From NCBI GenBank assembly GCA_008704415.1, contig VXIS01000465.1:1-28667 (forward strand): 28,667 nucleotides of DNA, given 5' to 3'. The translations under genes and the position numbers were made by a program. Each line of letters opens with the position of its first letter. The stretch's first letter is position 1. This stretch comes from Sphaerosporella brunnea (Eukaryota; Ascomycota; Pezizomycetes; Pezizales; Pyronemataceae). The notes below the pieces were generated by a model that did not search any database, had not been told where the DNA came from, and worked only from the letters and a program-made list of their open reading frames with translations. Shown here in pieces: positions 9,744-19,311 of this stretch.

Positions 9744-10356
9744 ACCAGCATCCATCCTTTGTTTCCGAGTTTCTTTGCACTGTTTTTCTCTGTTGTATGG
9801 GTTACGGCATCATTTGGGGGCGGGTTTGGCGGCGTCGCATTAGATGATTCAACTACACCTGTACTTGTATTCACTAGACAATAGAAGGGGTGATCGGGAA
9901 TCCCGCTGTTGTATAATCTTTTTTTTTCCTTCCGTTTGATTCGTGTGCAACGATGTGAATAGATAGATAAACTCGATTGATAGTCTATGACGCAAACTGC
10001 GTATGAATAAGTCCGGCTTTTTACTTCGGAGCGCTAGCAATTGATGGGTAAATGCTTGACTTGAGCAGGGCTGGTGCGAGGCGGCGCTGGAAAGGGAGGG
10101 TTTTCTTGTGGAATCGTGATGGTCATGTGTGGTGACGGGTGATGGAGAAGGAGGAGGAAGGAAGCCTTTTGTTTCTGCTAGTAAAACATGGTTGTGTGAA
10201 ATGTGATTTGAAGATATGGTGGTTGTTTTGGGGAGTGGGGGGGTATGGTTATGAGGTGGCGGATATATCTGAGAGGAGAGAATTGGTGATGCTGTTGGAT
10301 GATGATGATGATGATAGTGTTCATTCGATATCCCCCTACAACTCTGCCCGCGCGCA
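9744..10356. other. 3' flank between convergent ECT1 and the GFA gene
   Basis: A T-rich 3' UTR-like stretch follows ECT1, then G/T-rich sequence with a short (GAT)n run at 10298-10315. No gene is seen. Confidence 0.5.
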
Positions 10357-10558
10357 CTAATCCCACCCAGTCCACTCCTCGCCGCCGCGCATAGCCACCC
10401 ACTTCCTTCCGGCAGCGACGCAGTCCGTCACGCCCCTGACAGCGTTCCCACAAAACAGCTGTTCGTCGGGGGTGGCAAGGGTGGCGTCGACGGCGTCGAG
10501 CGTGCCGGTGAAGATATCGATCATTGCCTCCTTCTCCTCCCCCTCCGGCTCACCGCCC

Positions 10559-10596
<38 letters not shown>

Positions 10597-10940
10597 CCGC
10601 CACGTCATGCTGCTCCCGCAGCGCGTACAGAACCCGCGGAAGCAGTGCGGCGAGCTTTGGAACTCTTGGAACGTGGTGGCGGTGGTGGTGTCCCACGAGA
10701 TCTGCGATGGGTGCAGGCACAGGAGGTGCACCGTCAACGCCCCGCTGTGTTTGCGGCACTGCACGCATTGGCAGGTTATGCGCTGCGAAAGGCGGGAGGC
10801 GTCAGTAGGCGTGCGAAAGGAGGAGGAGGAGGAAGGGGCTGTGCCTGTGGCGGGTATGTGCGCCCTGGTGGGAAGGCGATTGTGTAGCGGACGCTGCCGC
10901 AGAGGCAGCCGCCGGTGAGCGGGGCGTGCACTGCGGACAT
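10357..10940 (-). CDS. GFA/CENP-V family zinc protein (glutathione-dependent formaldehyde-activating-like)
   Basis: Two exons, 10845-10940 and 10357-10782 (173 aa). The Cys pattern of the GFA fold is complete: C12-x-C14 in GGCLCGSVRYTI, C36-x-C38-x2-C41 in TCQCVQCRKHSG, and C84-x2-C87 in FCTRCGSS. These bind one structural and one catalytic zinc in GFA proteins. The two parts lie in different frames, and no GT lies where a donor is needed, so I propose a GC-AG intron at 10783-10844 (62 nt, branch CTGAC). An 11-Gln run (about residues 96-106) interrupts the domain before MIDIFTGTLD. Fungal members are usually carbon-sulphur lyase-like enzymes of unknown substrate, so formaldehyde handling should not be assumed. 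The 5' leader is a (CA)n run directly before the ATG. Confidence 0.8.
10561..10593 (-). repeat. (CAG)11 microsatellite encoding poly-Gln
   Basis: Eleven CTG units on the plus strand, read as CAG in the GFA gene, giving 11 consecutive Gln inside the enzyme fold. Confidence 0.95.
10783..10844 (-). other. Putative GC-AG intron of the GFA gene
   Basis: The minus strand reads CCACAG|GCACAG at the donor, CTACTGACG about 22 nt before the acceptor, and CTTTCGCAG|CGC at the acceptor. Removing the 62 nt joins the N-terminal zinc motif to the rest of the fold in phase 0. The donor is weaker than the usual AG|GCAAGT of GC-AG introns, so a sequencing error elsewhere remains possible. Confidence 0.6.
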
Positions 10941-10941
10941 G

Positions 10942-10965
10942 GTGTGTGTGTGTGTGTGTGTGTGT
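10942..10965 (+). repeat. (GT)n microsatellite next to the GFA start codon
   Basis: A run of GT dinucleotides begins one base beyond the GFA ATG. On the transcript it would be a CA-rich 5' leader. Confidence 0.9.
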
Positions 10966-11038
10966 GGATGGTGTGTGGATGGTGAGGAATGGGGAGAGGG
11001 CTGATATACCTCCCCCCCCCACCTCACACCCCGACGAC

Positions 11039-11104
11039 TGACGTCGGCCGCGGGGTGACTCAGAGCTGCTGCTTTCCGGAGGCCGAATCACGTTACGTGA
11101 CTCA
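11039..11104. promoter_or_regulatory. Cluster of bZIP-type sites upstream of the GFA gene
   Basis: TGACGTC at 11039-11045 and perfect TGACTCA at 11056-11062 and 11098-11104 lie 100-165 bp upstream of the GFA start. TGACTCA is the palindromic site of Gcn4/CPC1-type and AP-1-like fungal factors; TGACGTC is CRE-like. Three sites in 66 bp suggest stress or amino-acid control, but binding is inferred from sequence only. The remaining sequence to 11521 holds no gene, apart from TACTTAAGTA at 11190-11199. Confidence 0.5.
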
Positions 11105-11521
11105 TGGCATGTTGGGCATGCAGCTGCATCACTTCGCCACTGCGCGGTATATAAGGGATTCTACTGTTAGGTATTGATATAAGTATAGATACTTAAGTAT
11201 GTTTTTTTTGTTTCACTCATATTGTATTCGGCCGCGTGCAGTTTAAATAAGTAAGTAGATGGTGTAATTCGAATTGGCAATGTCTTCTTGGTCTTGGACG
11301 GTTGAATCTCGGGGATAGAAAGGAGACCGCCACACGAACGAACACACGGCACCGCCAGCCCGAGGGCGCCGCTGGAGAATTCACGGAATTCACTATATAC
11401 CCAGCCACCGTAACCCAAACCCGTGGATACCGTATCAACACACCATCGACAACACAAACGAACGACCGAACCGCAACCGCAGCAGGAGTGGTGGTGGCGG
11501 TGGGCACGAGTAGAAGTTGCG

Positions 11522-12562
11522 CTCTATGGTACAGCCGGTTAAGTTGAAAGATAAACGTCAAAAAGTCCGTTTATCTTTCGTTTAACACTGCCAATAAATT
11601 GTTCTATAGTATGTACGTTTGACTTTCGTTTGACTTTCGTTTGACTATTGCTTCACTTTCGTTTGACTTTTGCTTGACTTTCGTTTATTTTGGTTAACTC
11701 TCATTAATATTGCATTCAATTCAAATGTTTACATAATCAGGCGCTGTAAAAAAGACCCCCGCCGTTTAACATCATCCCACCGTTCAACCGCCTTCTAGCC
11801 AATAGCTAATGATTGCCAACGGCTGTCAAAATGTTTAGAGAGAACTGTCAATTGATTAACAAGTGTCAGTATTTATCTAACTAAGTTGCTTGCGGATGGA
11901 AGCTCACAAGGGCGAAGGATAAAATTACATGTGGAACAAACATATCGTATGCGTAAAGGTATGTGCGCCATTAGCTAGCACAATATCGATGAAAGCAACA
12001 CCTACCAGTGATAGCCCACGTGGCTCATAGCACCTATTCCCGCTGGCCTCAACTGGCGTACTGCCAGATGTTCGGAAATGAAGGCTGAGAGTGGAGAGGG
12101 AACAGAAGCGGGGCGAGCGGCGGCAGTGGAGCGAGCAGCGGGAGTGGAGCGAACGGCGGCAGTGGAGCGAACGGTGGGGGTGCAGCGAGCATCGCCTGTC
12201 ACGACATCTTGGCCTGATCGAGGAAAGGGAGCGGGTGATCGTCTAAAAAAGAAGCAGGCGGGCGCAATGATGGCGGTGGTGGAAGCGAGGATGATGGAAG
12301 GAAAGGTGAAGAAAGAGAAAGAGAAGGAGGAAGAGTTAAAGGTGGAGGTTTTACTGTTTGACACGATGAATTAAACGAACGTCAAACGACGTGGCTGTCC
12401 CGCTCAAACACTTTTATCGTTTGACTAAAAGAAATAAACGGCCGTCAAACGATGCGGCCCCCATTACACACTTTTATTGTTTAAAACGCAGAAATAAACA
12501 GGAGTCAAACGCAAAGTTCGTTTGAGTTTGGGTGCTACCATACAAACGGCTGTACCATAGAG
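11522..12562. mobile_element. Probable non-autonomous DNA transposon with terminal inverted repeats
   Basis: The ends are inverted copies: CTCTATGGTACAGCCG at 11522-11537 is the exact reverse complement of 12547-12562, and similarity continues weakly inward. TGCG immediately flanks both ends (11518-11521 and 12563-12566) as a possible 4-bp target duplication. Copies of CGTTTGAC cluster inside the left end (11616, 11627, 11638 and 11660), with the same motif in both orientations at the right end (about 12380-12530). Such subterminal arrays are typical transposase-binding sites. The inside is AT-rich with a G-rich 18-bp minisatellite and no recognisable transposase. The superfamily is not assigned. 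Confidence 0.7.
12103..12192 (+). repeat. 18-bp minisatellite, about five copies
   Basis: Imperfect units of the type CGGCAGTGGAGCGAACGG at 12121, 12139 and 12157, with weaker units at 12103 and 12175. In one frame they give six-residue repeats (AAVERA, AGVERT and so on) within a 98-codon open frame, 12078-12374, that has no other support as a gene. Confidence 0.8.
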
Positions 12563-13342
12563 TGCGATGTGGAGAGCGGAGGCGCACTACTACTTGAATA
12601 TGGGGGGATCGGGAGGTCGAATGTACTCGATCATACCCCAAACACCTGCCATCGGCCGCTTCATTCTTCAATATTCCCTGACGAAATAGCGAAGCACCAT
12701 GTTTCAAGTCGTGGGGGTTGCTTTAGTCCATATATGGCTGGGCTGGCTGGCTGGCTTCCGTGCGCGTTGACCAGCTCTGTCTCAACGCAGTATGCAAAGT
12801 ATGGAGGAGCAATCCGATGGTCCTAGTGGGTAATGTAGGCGCGCGCCTGTATAATAGTTGCCTGTGCGGCACTGGGGATCACTCGGTCAATAGACGGGGG
12901 GGCAGCTGGCTCTTTGGGCCGCCCTGGTAGTAAGTAGAATACTCCATCCTGTCTAAAACACGATACTACGACGCAATATCTGGGGGGGGGGGAACACGCG
13001 GGGTTCATCGTATTGACATCATTTTTTTCTCCCCAAGTCCATGCGACTGACTCCAATCAGCAGACGCAAAAACGCTCCGGCAGCGCAATGATATAAAAAA
13101 CAAGGATTCCAATTCTCGGGGGGACTATTCCCCATGAGCTTTTTGTCGAACTGTCTGGTTTTTGAAAGGAGATAATCATAGCGGATCACTCGCCTTCGAG
13201 TCCCTCGATACAGAATGTGAGCGAGCTCTCGATCGTTGCGAGCCTCCTCAGGCCAGAGATTTCAATCTACCAAAGGAAAGAAGGAGAGGCGGTGTACAAA
13301 CGCACTGGAGCACTGGAGTGTTGGAAGGCCCACGCAGCGCAT
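12563..13342. other. Gene-free interval
   Basis: No coding region or RNA gene is recognised. It contains an 11-G run at 12982-12992 and otherwise unremarkable sequence between the two inverted-repeat structures. Confidence 0.5.
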
Positions 13343-13711
13343 ACCGTATTCTTCCGGCACGATGAGAAATGCCGGCGCCGAAGTCAATCTTTTCTCAGTA
13401 GCAAACATACTATGTATGGGAACATGACAACGCCAGCGAATCTTATGTGACGGCGACAACACGATCTAAGGAGGCGACAATGGCTGGGCGCGGTGTGGGG
13501 TCGCGGTATGGTTGGGGACACCTATGTACTCAACTCTAATTCTCACGGCTGCCTTGTGTCTCCGTCGTACCGCGACGTCTCCAGTGCCCGCCCCTCTTGG
13601 CCATCAATTAAGATTCGCTGGCGTTGTCATGTTTCCATACATAGTACGTTTGCTACTTAGAAATGATTGACTTCGGCGCCGGCATTTCTCATCGTGCCGG
13701 AAGAATACGGT
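13343..13711. repeat. Foldback with 103-nt inverted arms
   Basis: 13343-13445 is nearly the exact reverse complement of 13609-13711, with a handful of mismatches. The outer ends read ACCGTATTCTTCCGG and the inner ends CGCCAGCGAATCTTA. The 163-bp spacer is unrelated to the arms and codes for nothing visible. Each arm itself contains CCGGCA...TGCCGG. It may be a foldback-type MITE, the ends of a deleted transposon, or a source of hairpin RNA; the sequence does not decide. Confidence 0.85.
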
Positions 13712-15305
13712 GTGGGAGAGATCACAAAAGTCGCACTAATTGTAGCATGCCGCTTTGCGACTTCTCTTACTAGAGTTTTGGTTAAACTTTCACCGTGTGT
13801 CGTTTCGGGGGCATCTTGGTCGTTGGCCGTAGCATTCTTCTTATTATTATTATTTGAAACCCCCTTTTCCCCCTTCCCCCCATTATAGGAGTCTCCCCAG
13901 CACAACCTGGACCGGCGGTGCTGATTACAAATGACCATTCTTTATAGTCGCGGCGAAAGCATTACGATCCGTTCTGGGTGGTTTGACGGCAGGCGTGGTG
14001 TGTTGTTGGAGGTTGGAGGGTCCGCAGAGACCAGGGACACACCGAGATGGCTTTTCTACTACATACAAAAGGCCCCAACTCACCCGGAAGCGATGGCCGG
14101 CGGCCTTAGGTTTATGGCCGAGAAGCCGGTCCTACAGCGTTGAGCATGCTCCGCCATCACCTGCGGTAAATGAGAGCGTTGTGGTGCCAGACAGAAGACG
14201 AAGAAGACGAAGAAGAAGAAGAAGAAGAAGCATTCTTGCGGTTTCGCCGAGCTCTTGAGGGTCGGTCATACACACACCGGATGGGGGTGATTTGATAACC
14301 CGTCTACTATATACCCACCCCTGTAGAAAAAGAAAAAAAAAAAGAAAAAAAAGAATTGTTAAACCCGTAACAACGTTTACCCGCGTCTGAAACGTTTTTT
14401 TTTTTCTTTTTTTGCAACACTACCTCCATACTGGTGGTGGCTACAGTAGTTGTTCACGAGTTGGGCTTCACTAGCAGTTGGTTTGAAAACCGATAGGAAG
14501 AAGAAGAAGAAGAAGCAGTGCAAGTCTCGAGAGGGGCTGAAAACCAGATTTAGGGAGGACTGACACTGCAATGCCAGCGCTGGGGGAGGGGGGGAGGGGT
14601 TACGTATACCGCTTTGAAGGCCAAATCAAATTTGCTCTGCTTCACACGATGCCGCCCGACGTACTGAAAGCGGCCTACGTACATAGCAGCACATTGCCGC
14701 TGTCAAGGGCATTTCGAACGTTTGAACCACGCCGATCCCAAGGGTACGGCTATTGACTAAGTAGTTACATACATACTACATACATTAAGGAGATCCCGAA
14801 AAGCAAGCAGACGAGTGACACCCTATGCAGCGGCAAGATTCGTTTAACCGATATACAGAGATACCTAGGAAGACAAAAAAAAGTCCAAATGGAGTTTTCA
14901 CAGTTATCCCCCCTTTCAAACGATACTCTCGCGGCCGAGCGCTAAGCTCACAAAATTCTGATTGGCTGCAGCAATGCAACAAAGCAGCGAAGGAAAAAAT
15001 AATAAATCCATTAGAATTCTCCTTGGCCGCCTTCTCGCCGATATAACTGCGTAACCACAGGTTGAGTGTGAAGAAACGCCGCCATACCGCCCGCGCTACA
15101 TGGGGCCCGCATGGCCGCACAATGATAATTCACAACCAACCCCCACCGGACTTTTGTTTCTAGTTACAGACCATCACGGAACGAACCGCCATATTTTCTT
15201 TCGCTTCGCTGCTTGTGACGTTGCTGCTGCAAGCTGATCAGAATTTTTTGAGCTTGGCGCTCGGCCGCGCGAGTATGATACATAGAGTAATCACATGTCA
15301 AGCGC

Positions 15306-15336
<31 letters not shown>

Positions 15337-15780
15337 ACGTCAAAACTTGGAACAATCCGAAATGGGGCTGCAGGATTGACAACTGCAACTAACTACCGAC
15401 CGCGCGCTCAACAAATCATGCATACATACTACATACAGGCATGCATATTCCACGCCAGCCACCACCACCTTCGCCATGAATTGAATCCAATCGCCTCCGA
15501 ACGCCAAATTCGGGCGATCAAAAAAAAATTCGTTGGGGAGGGTTGCTTATGCAGGTCAGGCATGTTATGTTGCCCGCATCCGGAGGGTTCCAGGAGCAAC
15601 TGCGTTGTACTACCGCACATGTCAATCGATCAAGATTGAATGGAAATAAATCATTATCATCGTATGTAATTCGTAGATAGATAGATAGACAGATAGATAG
15701 GTAGCTAGCCAGCCCTGCTGCAAGCTTTCCCCCCCGCCCCCCAACACAACACCCCCCAGCTCCGCCCCCCCAAACCCAAT
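13712..15780. other. Long gene-free interval with microsatellites
   Basis: No gene is supported over about 2 kb. It holds a GAA-rich run (about 14198-14230), A-rich and T-rich homopolymers facing each other (about 14328-14354 and 14394-14413), a CT dinucleotide run (15306-15332) and a GATA-type tetranucleotide run (15674-15700). Confidence 0.6.
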
Positions 15781-16018
15781 TCAGTAATTCCGGATTTTTA
15801 CACTCTCCTCGGCACGCCGGAGCACCTCTTCCTCGCCCTGTGACATTTGTCCGCGCCATTGCATGTAGCTGGCGGAGGCCTATCACCCACCGCCAAAGTC
15901 AGAAACAGTTGTTAAGGGGGGGGGGGGGGGGGAAAGGAGGAAAGTACGCTGTGGCTTTGGGAAGCTGAATGTTCTCGCGCTTCTGGTCCGGCGGCGGCGT
16001 TCGTGCTTGATGCGCTCG

Positions 16019-16053
<35 letters not shown>

Positions 16054-16142
16054 GTGGTGGCTTTTGGAATGCCGGTGGCGGCGCTGTAGGTACGTGTTGC
16101 CAACCAGACGCGGCGAGGGAGCAGGGCACGGAGGGAGCTCAT
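15781..16142 (-). CDS. Small predicted mitochondrial protein
   Basis: Two exons, 15948-16142 and 15781-15879 (97 aa). The 68-nt intron 15880-15947 has donor GTACTT, a run of 17 C, branch CTGAC and acceptor GATAG. A stop lies in frame directly before exon 2, so the acceptor position is forced. The N-terminus, MSSLRALLPRRVWLATRTYS, is a typical mitochondrial presequence: Arg-rich, no acidic residues, amphipathic. An 11-Gln run (31-41) and an Ala/Ser-rich stretch follow, then a compact C-terminus (SYMQWRGQMSQGEEEVLRRA...KIRNY). A TATAAA on the minus strand at 16227-16232 lies 85 bp upstream. No family is recognised; the charged C-terminal helix may be the conserved, functional part. Confidence 0.6.
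16020..16052 (-). repeat. (CAG)n microsatellite encoding poly-Gln
   Basis: A CTG run on the plus strand, read as Gln codons in the small mitochondrial protein. Two unrelated genes in this window therefore carry 11-Gln runs. Confidence 0.9.
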
Positions 16143-16226
16143 TGCTGTGTGTGTGTATGTGGTGTGTTCGAGCGAGTTTGTGAGTGGGATTGTGGAGGGT
16201 CTCGGAGGGGGAGGGGGGGGGGGGGG

Positions 16227-16232
16227 TTTATA
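16227..16232 (-). promoter_or_regulatory. TATA box of the small mitochondrial protein gene
   Basis: TATAAA on the minus strand, 85 bp upstream of the ATG at 16142 and directly next to a 14-G tract (16213-16226). Confidence 0.5.
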
Positions 16233-17435
16233 TCCACAACGATCCAGCTCCAGCCGTCGTGGGAGTTATGTAAAGGGAACGGACCGGATGGTGCAGCTAT
16301 GATAGCTTTTCGGCAAAAGCCATAGCTATGTACCTACCTACCTAACCCAACACCCAGAACTCAAGCTCGGATCCACCCAGCCAGCTCGTTCGTTACTTAC
16401 GTCAGTCCAGTCCAATTCCATCCGTCCGGAGTTCACCAATCCGTTGCTTCCTTAGACATACATACATACCGCGCGCGCGGCGGCGGCAATTCGATACATA
16501 TATTGATGATGATCGGGTCACCCCAGGTCCTCTTTGACCGAGAAACCGGGGGGTGGGTGCAGCCGGGGGGGTCGTTGTCACTTTGATCAATGCTCACTAT
16601 CCGTCCGTCTTCCAGAGCTGTTTCCGAAAGCCTTTCTTGTTCCGTCCCCCCGCCCGCCCCCCCCCCCCCCCCAATTCAAAAAAACCCACCTCGTAGACAT
16701 GTCCACAGTAGGAATTGAGTTTCGCCCATTCTGCATTCCGGCATGTGATGCATGCATGCTTGCGTGCTATGATGGCGTGGATCTGCAGTTGTTTATCGAT
16801 AGCCCGAACAGCTCTGTCCCATCATCCGAACCGAGAAGAGCCCTAACCAGCTTCCCCGCAATCGACCCCCCCCCCGCCAAACCTATATCTTGCAATCTAC
16901 ACTTCCCGCAGCCCGAAAAGCGGGGGCCGGTTTCCGCCTCGTGGTGCCTTACCACCGAAGCGCAGCTGGCTATGCGGAGCGACACGAAATTTCAATTAAG
17001 CTTTCCAAAACCGCTGCGCGAAAAGTCTCTCCTTGGCCCAGATATCAAGGAGTAACCAGTTATCCGAGCAGCCTCACTTCTGGAAAGCTCTCTGCCCCAA
17101 ATCCCTTCCCCGGCGGAATCCCCGCAAGCCGCTTGACTACGAAACCGCACCGACGTGCATGTTCGACCCCTGCCGTGGTCACTCATTCTCTCCCGCTCCT
17201 CCGCGGTGGTGGTGATAAAATAATTCTTGCTTGATTTGACAAACGGTGGGTGCATCGGATGATCATCTCGGTTTAACTTCCCGGGTGATGGTGATCACTT
17301 GATATGATTGGCCAGCCATTAATGGGGCAATAAACTTAAAGAAACACTCGACCGAGTGATTTTCCATGGCGCCGTGACATATCTGCACTTCCATTGAATT
17401 GCAGAAGGGGCCTGTTCCATCACCAAGTGCACAAA
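16233..17435. other. Gene-free interval
   Basis: Contains CTAC and CATA short repeats (about 16330 and 16455), a 16-C run (16657-16672) and long but unconvincing open frames around 16534-17055 that lack a proper start and any familiar motif. No gene is called. Confidence 0.5.
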
Positions 17436-18858
17436 TTACATACTCAAAAAGCCCCTCTCAGTCGGAGTAGACGCGGTATGTATCCTATCCCACTCCAGCA
17501 CTGCTCCCAATAATACCTGAGCTCCCATTTCCCTGCGGTAACGTTAGTGATGGACTTGGATGGAAGGGGGGAACTCACCACGCCTCTTTACCCAGCCTCT
17601 CGGGCACTGTTACCACCCCAGTCGGCACGCCTCTGCGGGCAGTATTAACAGCGTCCACAACGCCGTCGACGAGTCCCTCCCTCTTGACCTCCTCACCTCC
17701 GCCTCCATTCCTCACACCATCACCGCCCATCGCCTCGCTAGCCTGAACCCTGCCTCCGACCACCACGCCAGGAACTGTGTCCTCAACCGCCTCCCTAACC
17801 GCTTCCACCGCCGTAGCCGCAAACCGTTCCTGCGCCTCGTCCATAACGGTGACAACTTTTTGTACCATCGCATCCTCCTCGTCACACACCTCCTTCCAGA
17901 TGGCCGTGCACTCCTCATGCATCAACCCCACTGTCTGGCTATTGGGCGCACGGATCCACACCGAAAACTTCACCTCCTCGACTCTGCCGGCGAAGCCTTT
18001 GTTGGCGGCTTCAAACACACCGGTGCTCACCTCCGACGCCGAGTGCCACGTGCCTACGTCTCTCGCGGCGAGAATACACCTGCTAGCAGCAGCCAGGGCG
18101 TCGCCGCCGGTGACAGTGACATCCAACCACCTCCACGCGCCAGTGCCGGTGGCAAGGCCGACCTCGGCGTAGGGCGAGGAGCTGGGTGCGGCCTCGAAGT
18201 ATGCGGCCAGATGCAACGACTGCTGCAAATCGCCCAACCACCCGCTTTCGCGTAGGCAGGCTTTGACGGTTCTGCGCCCCAGCATCTCGCCGGAGGTTTC
18301 GCGGAGGTTCCAGGCCTCCTCTACACCCAGCAGCCCGGCCCACACGGAGCTTCCGAGAAGCGCCCGCGGGAAGCGGGAGCCCGAGGTGCACGACCAGCCG
18401 ATCAGGATTAGCTGGTGGTTCAGCGGGACATCATTGTCGCGGAGGGTGCGGAGGACTTCGAGGGCTGCGAGCAACGGGAGCGGGGAGGCATCGAGAGGCC
18501 CGCCGAGAGCAATTGTGGGCGCCGAAGGCCGCAGAGAGGGGAGAGGGAGGAAGAGCGAGCCGATGTCGTCGATGATTGGGGGTATGGCGAGTGAGGTGGT
18601 GAGGTAATGGCGGAGAGAGATTGTAGGCGGCAGGAGAGAAGTCCCAGTGGGCGTTGGCCCGGACGGAGGATTGCTGAGTGGCGCGGGCTGCGAGAGCGCT
18701 GTTACTTCTGAGATCGTGTTGCGCAGCCGGGAGGCGTTGATGTGGAGCTGTGGAGGAGAGCTAGAGGCGGAGCTGTAGCGCCGGTTTAGGGTGAAGGCCA
18801 GTGAGAATACGCCTGGGCGTGTGGAGGGGAGTAAACGCATTGCTCGGAGGGCGAGCAT
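17436..18858 (-). CDS. Degenerate M20 / N-carbamoyl-amino-acid hydrolase-like protein, probable pseudoenzyme
   Basis: Two exons, 17579-18858 and 17436-17532 (458 aa). The 46-nt intron 17533-17578 has GTGAGT, CACTAACG and CGCAG, and exon 2 supplies the family C-terminus [15 protein letters not shown]. The order of blocks follows the N-carbamoylase/allantoate amidohydrolase branch of M20: [21 protein letters not shown] (about 130-150), [20 protein letters not shown] (159-178) and [15 protein letters not shown] (240-254). The metal ligands are lost. GSHLDT is GGPLDAS, the GGxxDG block is missing, NEEGARF is CTSGSRF, and the late GHDA and GISH motifs are absent. The open frame and clean intron argue for a maintained protein, perhaps with a binding rather than catalytic role. 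The N-terminus ([13 protein letters not shown]...NRRYSS) looks like a mitochondrial presequence. The start is the ATG at 18858; 18840 is an alternative. Confidence 0.7.
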
Positions 18859-19311
18859 GGTTATTAGCTGCAATATCGTCGAACTGGTGATGGTGATGTT
18901 GGTGGAGCTTGCTCGTGTGCTTCTCACAGAAAGTGGGGTGCAGGAGCATATCTGCGGGCCACTAATCGGGATGGTTGCTGCAGCAAGCACATCATGGTTA
19001 CCGACCAGCCGACCGACCACGCCCACGCCCTCGATGACGATCGCTACATCCGTTTGCATGTATGTATGATGTATGCATGATACCGAGGAAACAACTCGAA
19101 TATATGCAAACGAGAGAGCGACAGAGATAAGAAGCTGTATCAAAAGCTTGTATTTTGCGCAGTGTATCGTTGTACAACGGGAAAAAGAAAAAAACGCACC
19201 CTGCTTCGCAGACCTGGGGAAAAGGATACACACCCGTTTTCTAACCTCGCCCCGTATCGAGCAAAGACAGAAGAAGAAAACCAACGCCCCATCCATCCAT
19301 CCAGCCATCTG
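18859..19311. other. Promoter region of the M20-like gene
   Basis: It is open on the minus strand in frame with both the M20-like gene and the complex I pseudogene, but the encoded sequence is low quality and unlike any protein. It is treated as non-coding. Confidence 0.5.

Noticed and set aside
8433..9755. 440-codon minus-strand frame opposite ECT1
   Set aside because: Antisense shadow of the strongly biased ECT1 coding sequence.
10357..11091. GFA protein as one frame starting at 11091
   Set aside because: It would lose the GGCLCGS zinc motif, which lies in another frame starting at the ATG at 10940, and would replace it with CA-repeat translation.
13162..13938. Short frames over the foldback, two of which share similar peptides
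   Set aside because: The similarity is explained by the inverted arms themselves; there is no coding signal.
16534..17055. 173-codon plus-strand frame
   Set aside because: No ATG at its start, composition set by a C run, and no recognisable domain.
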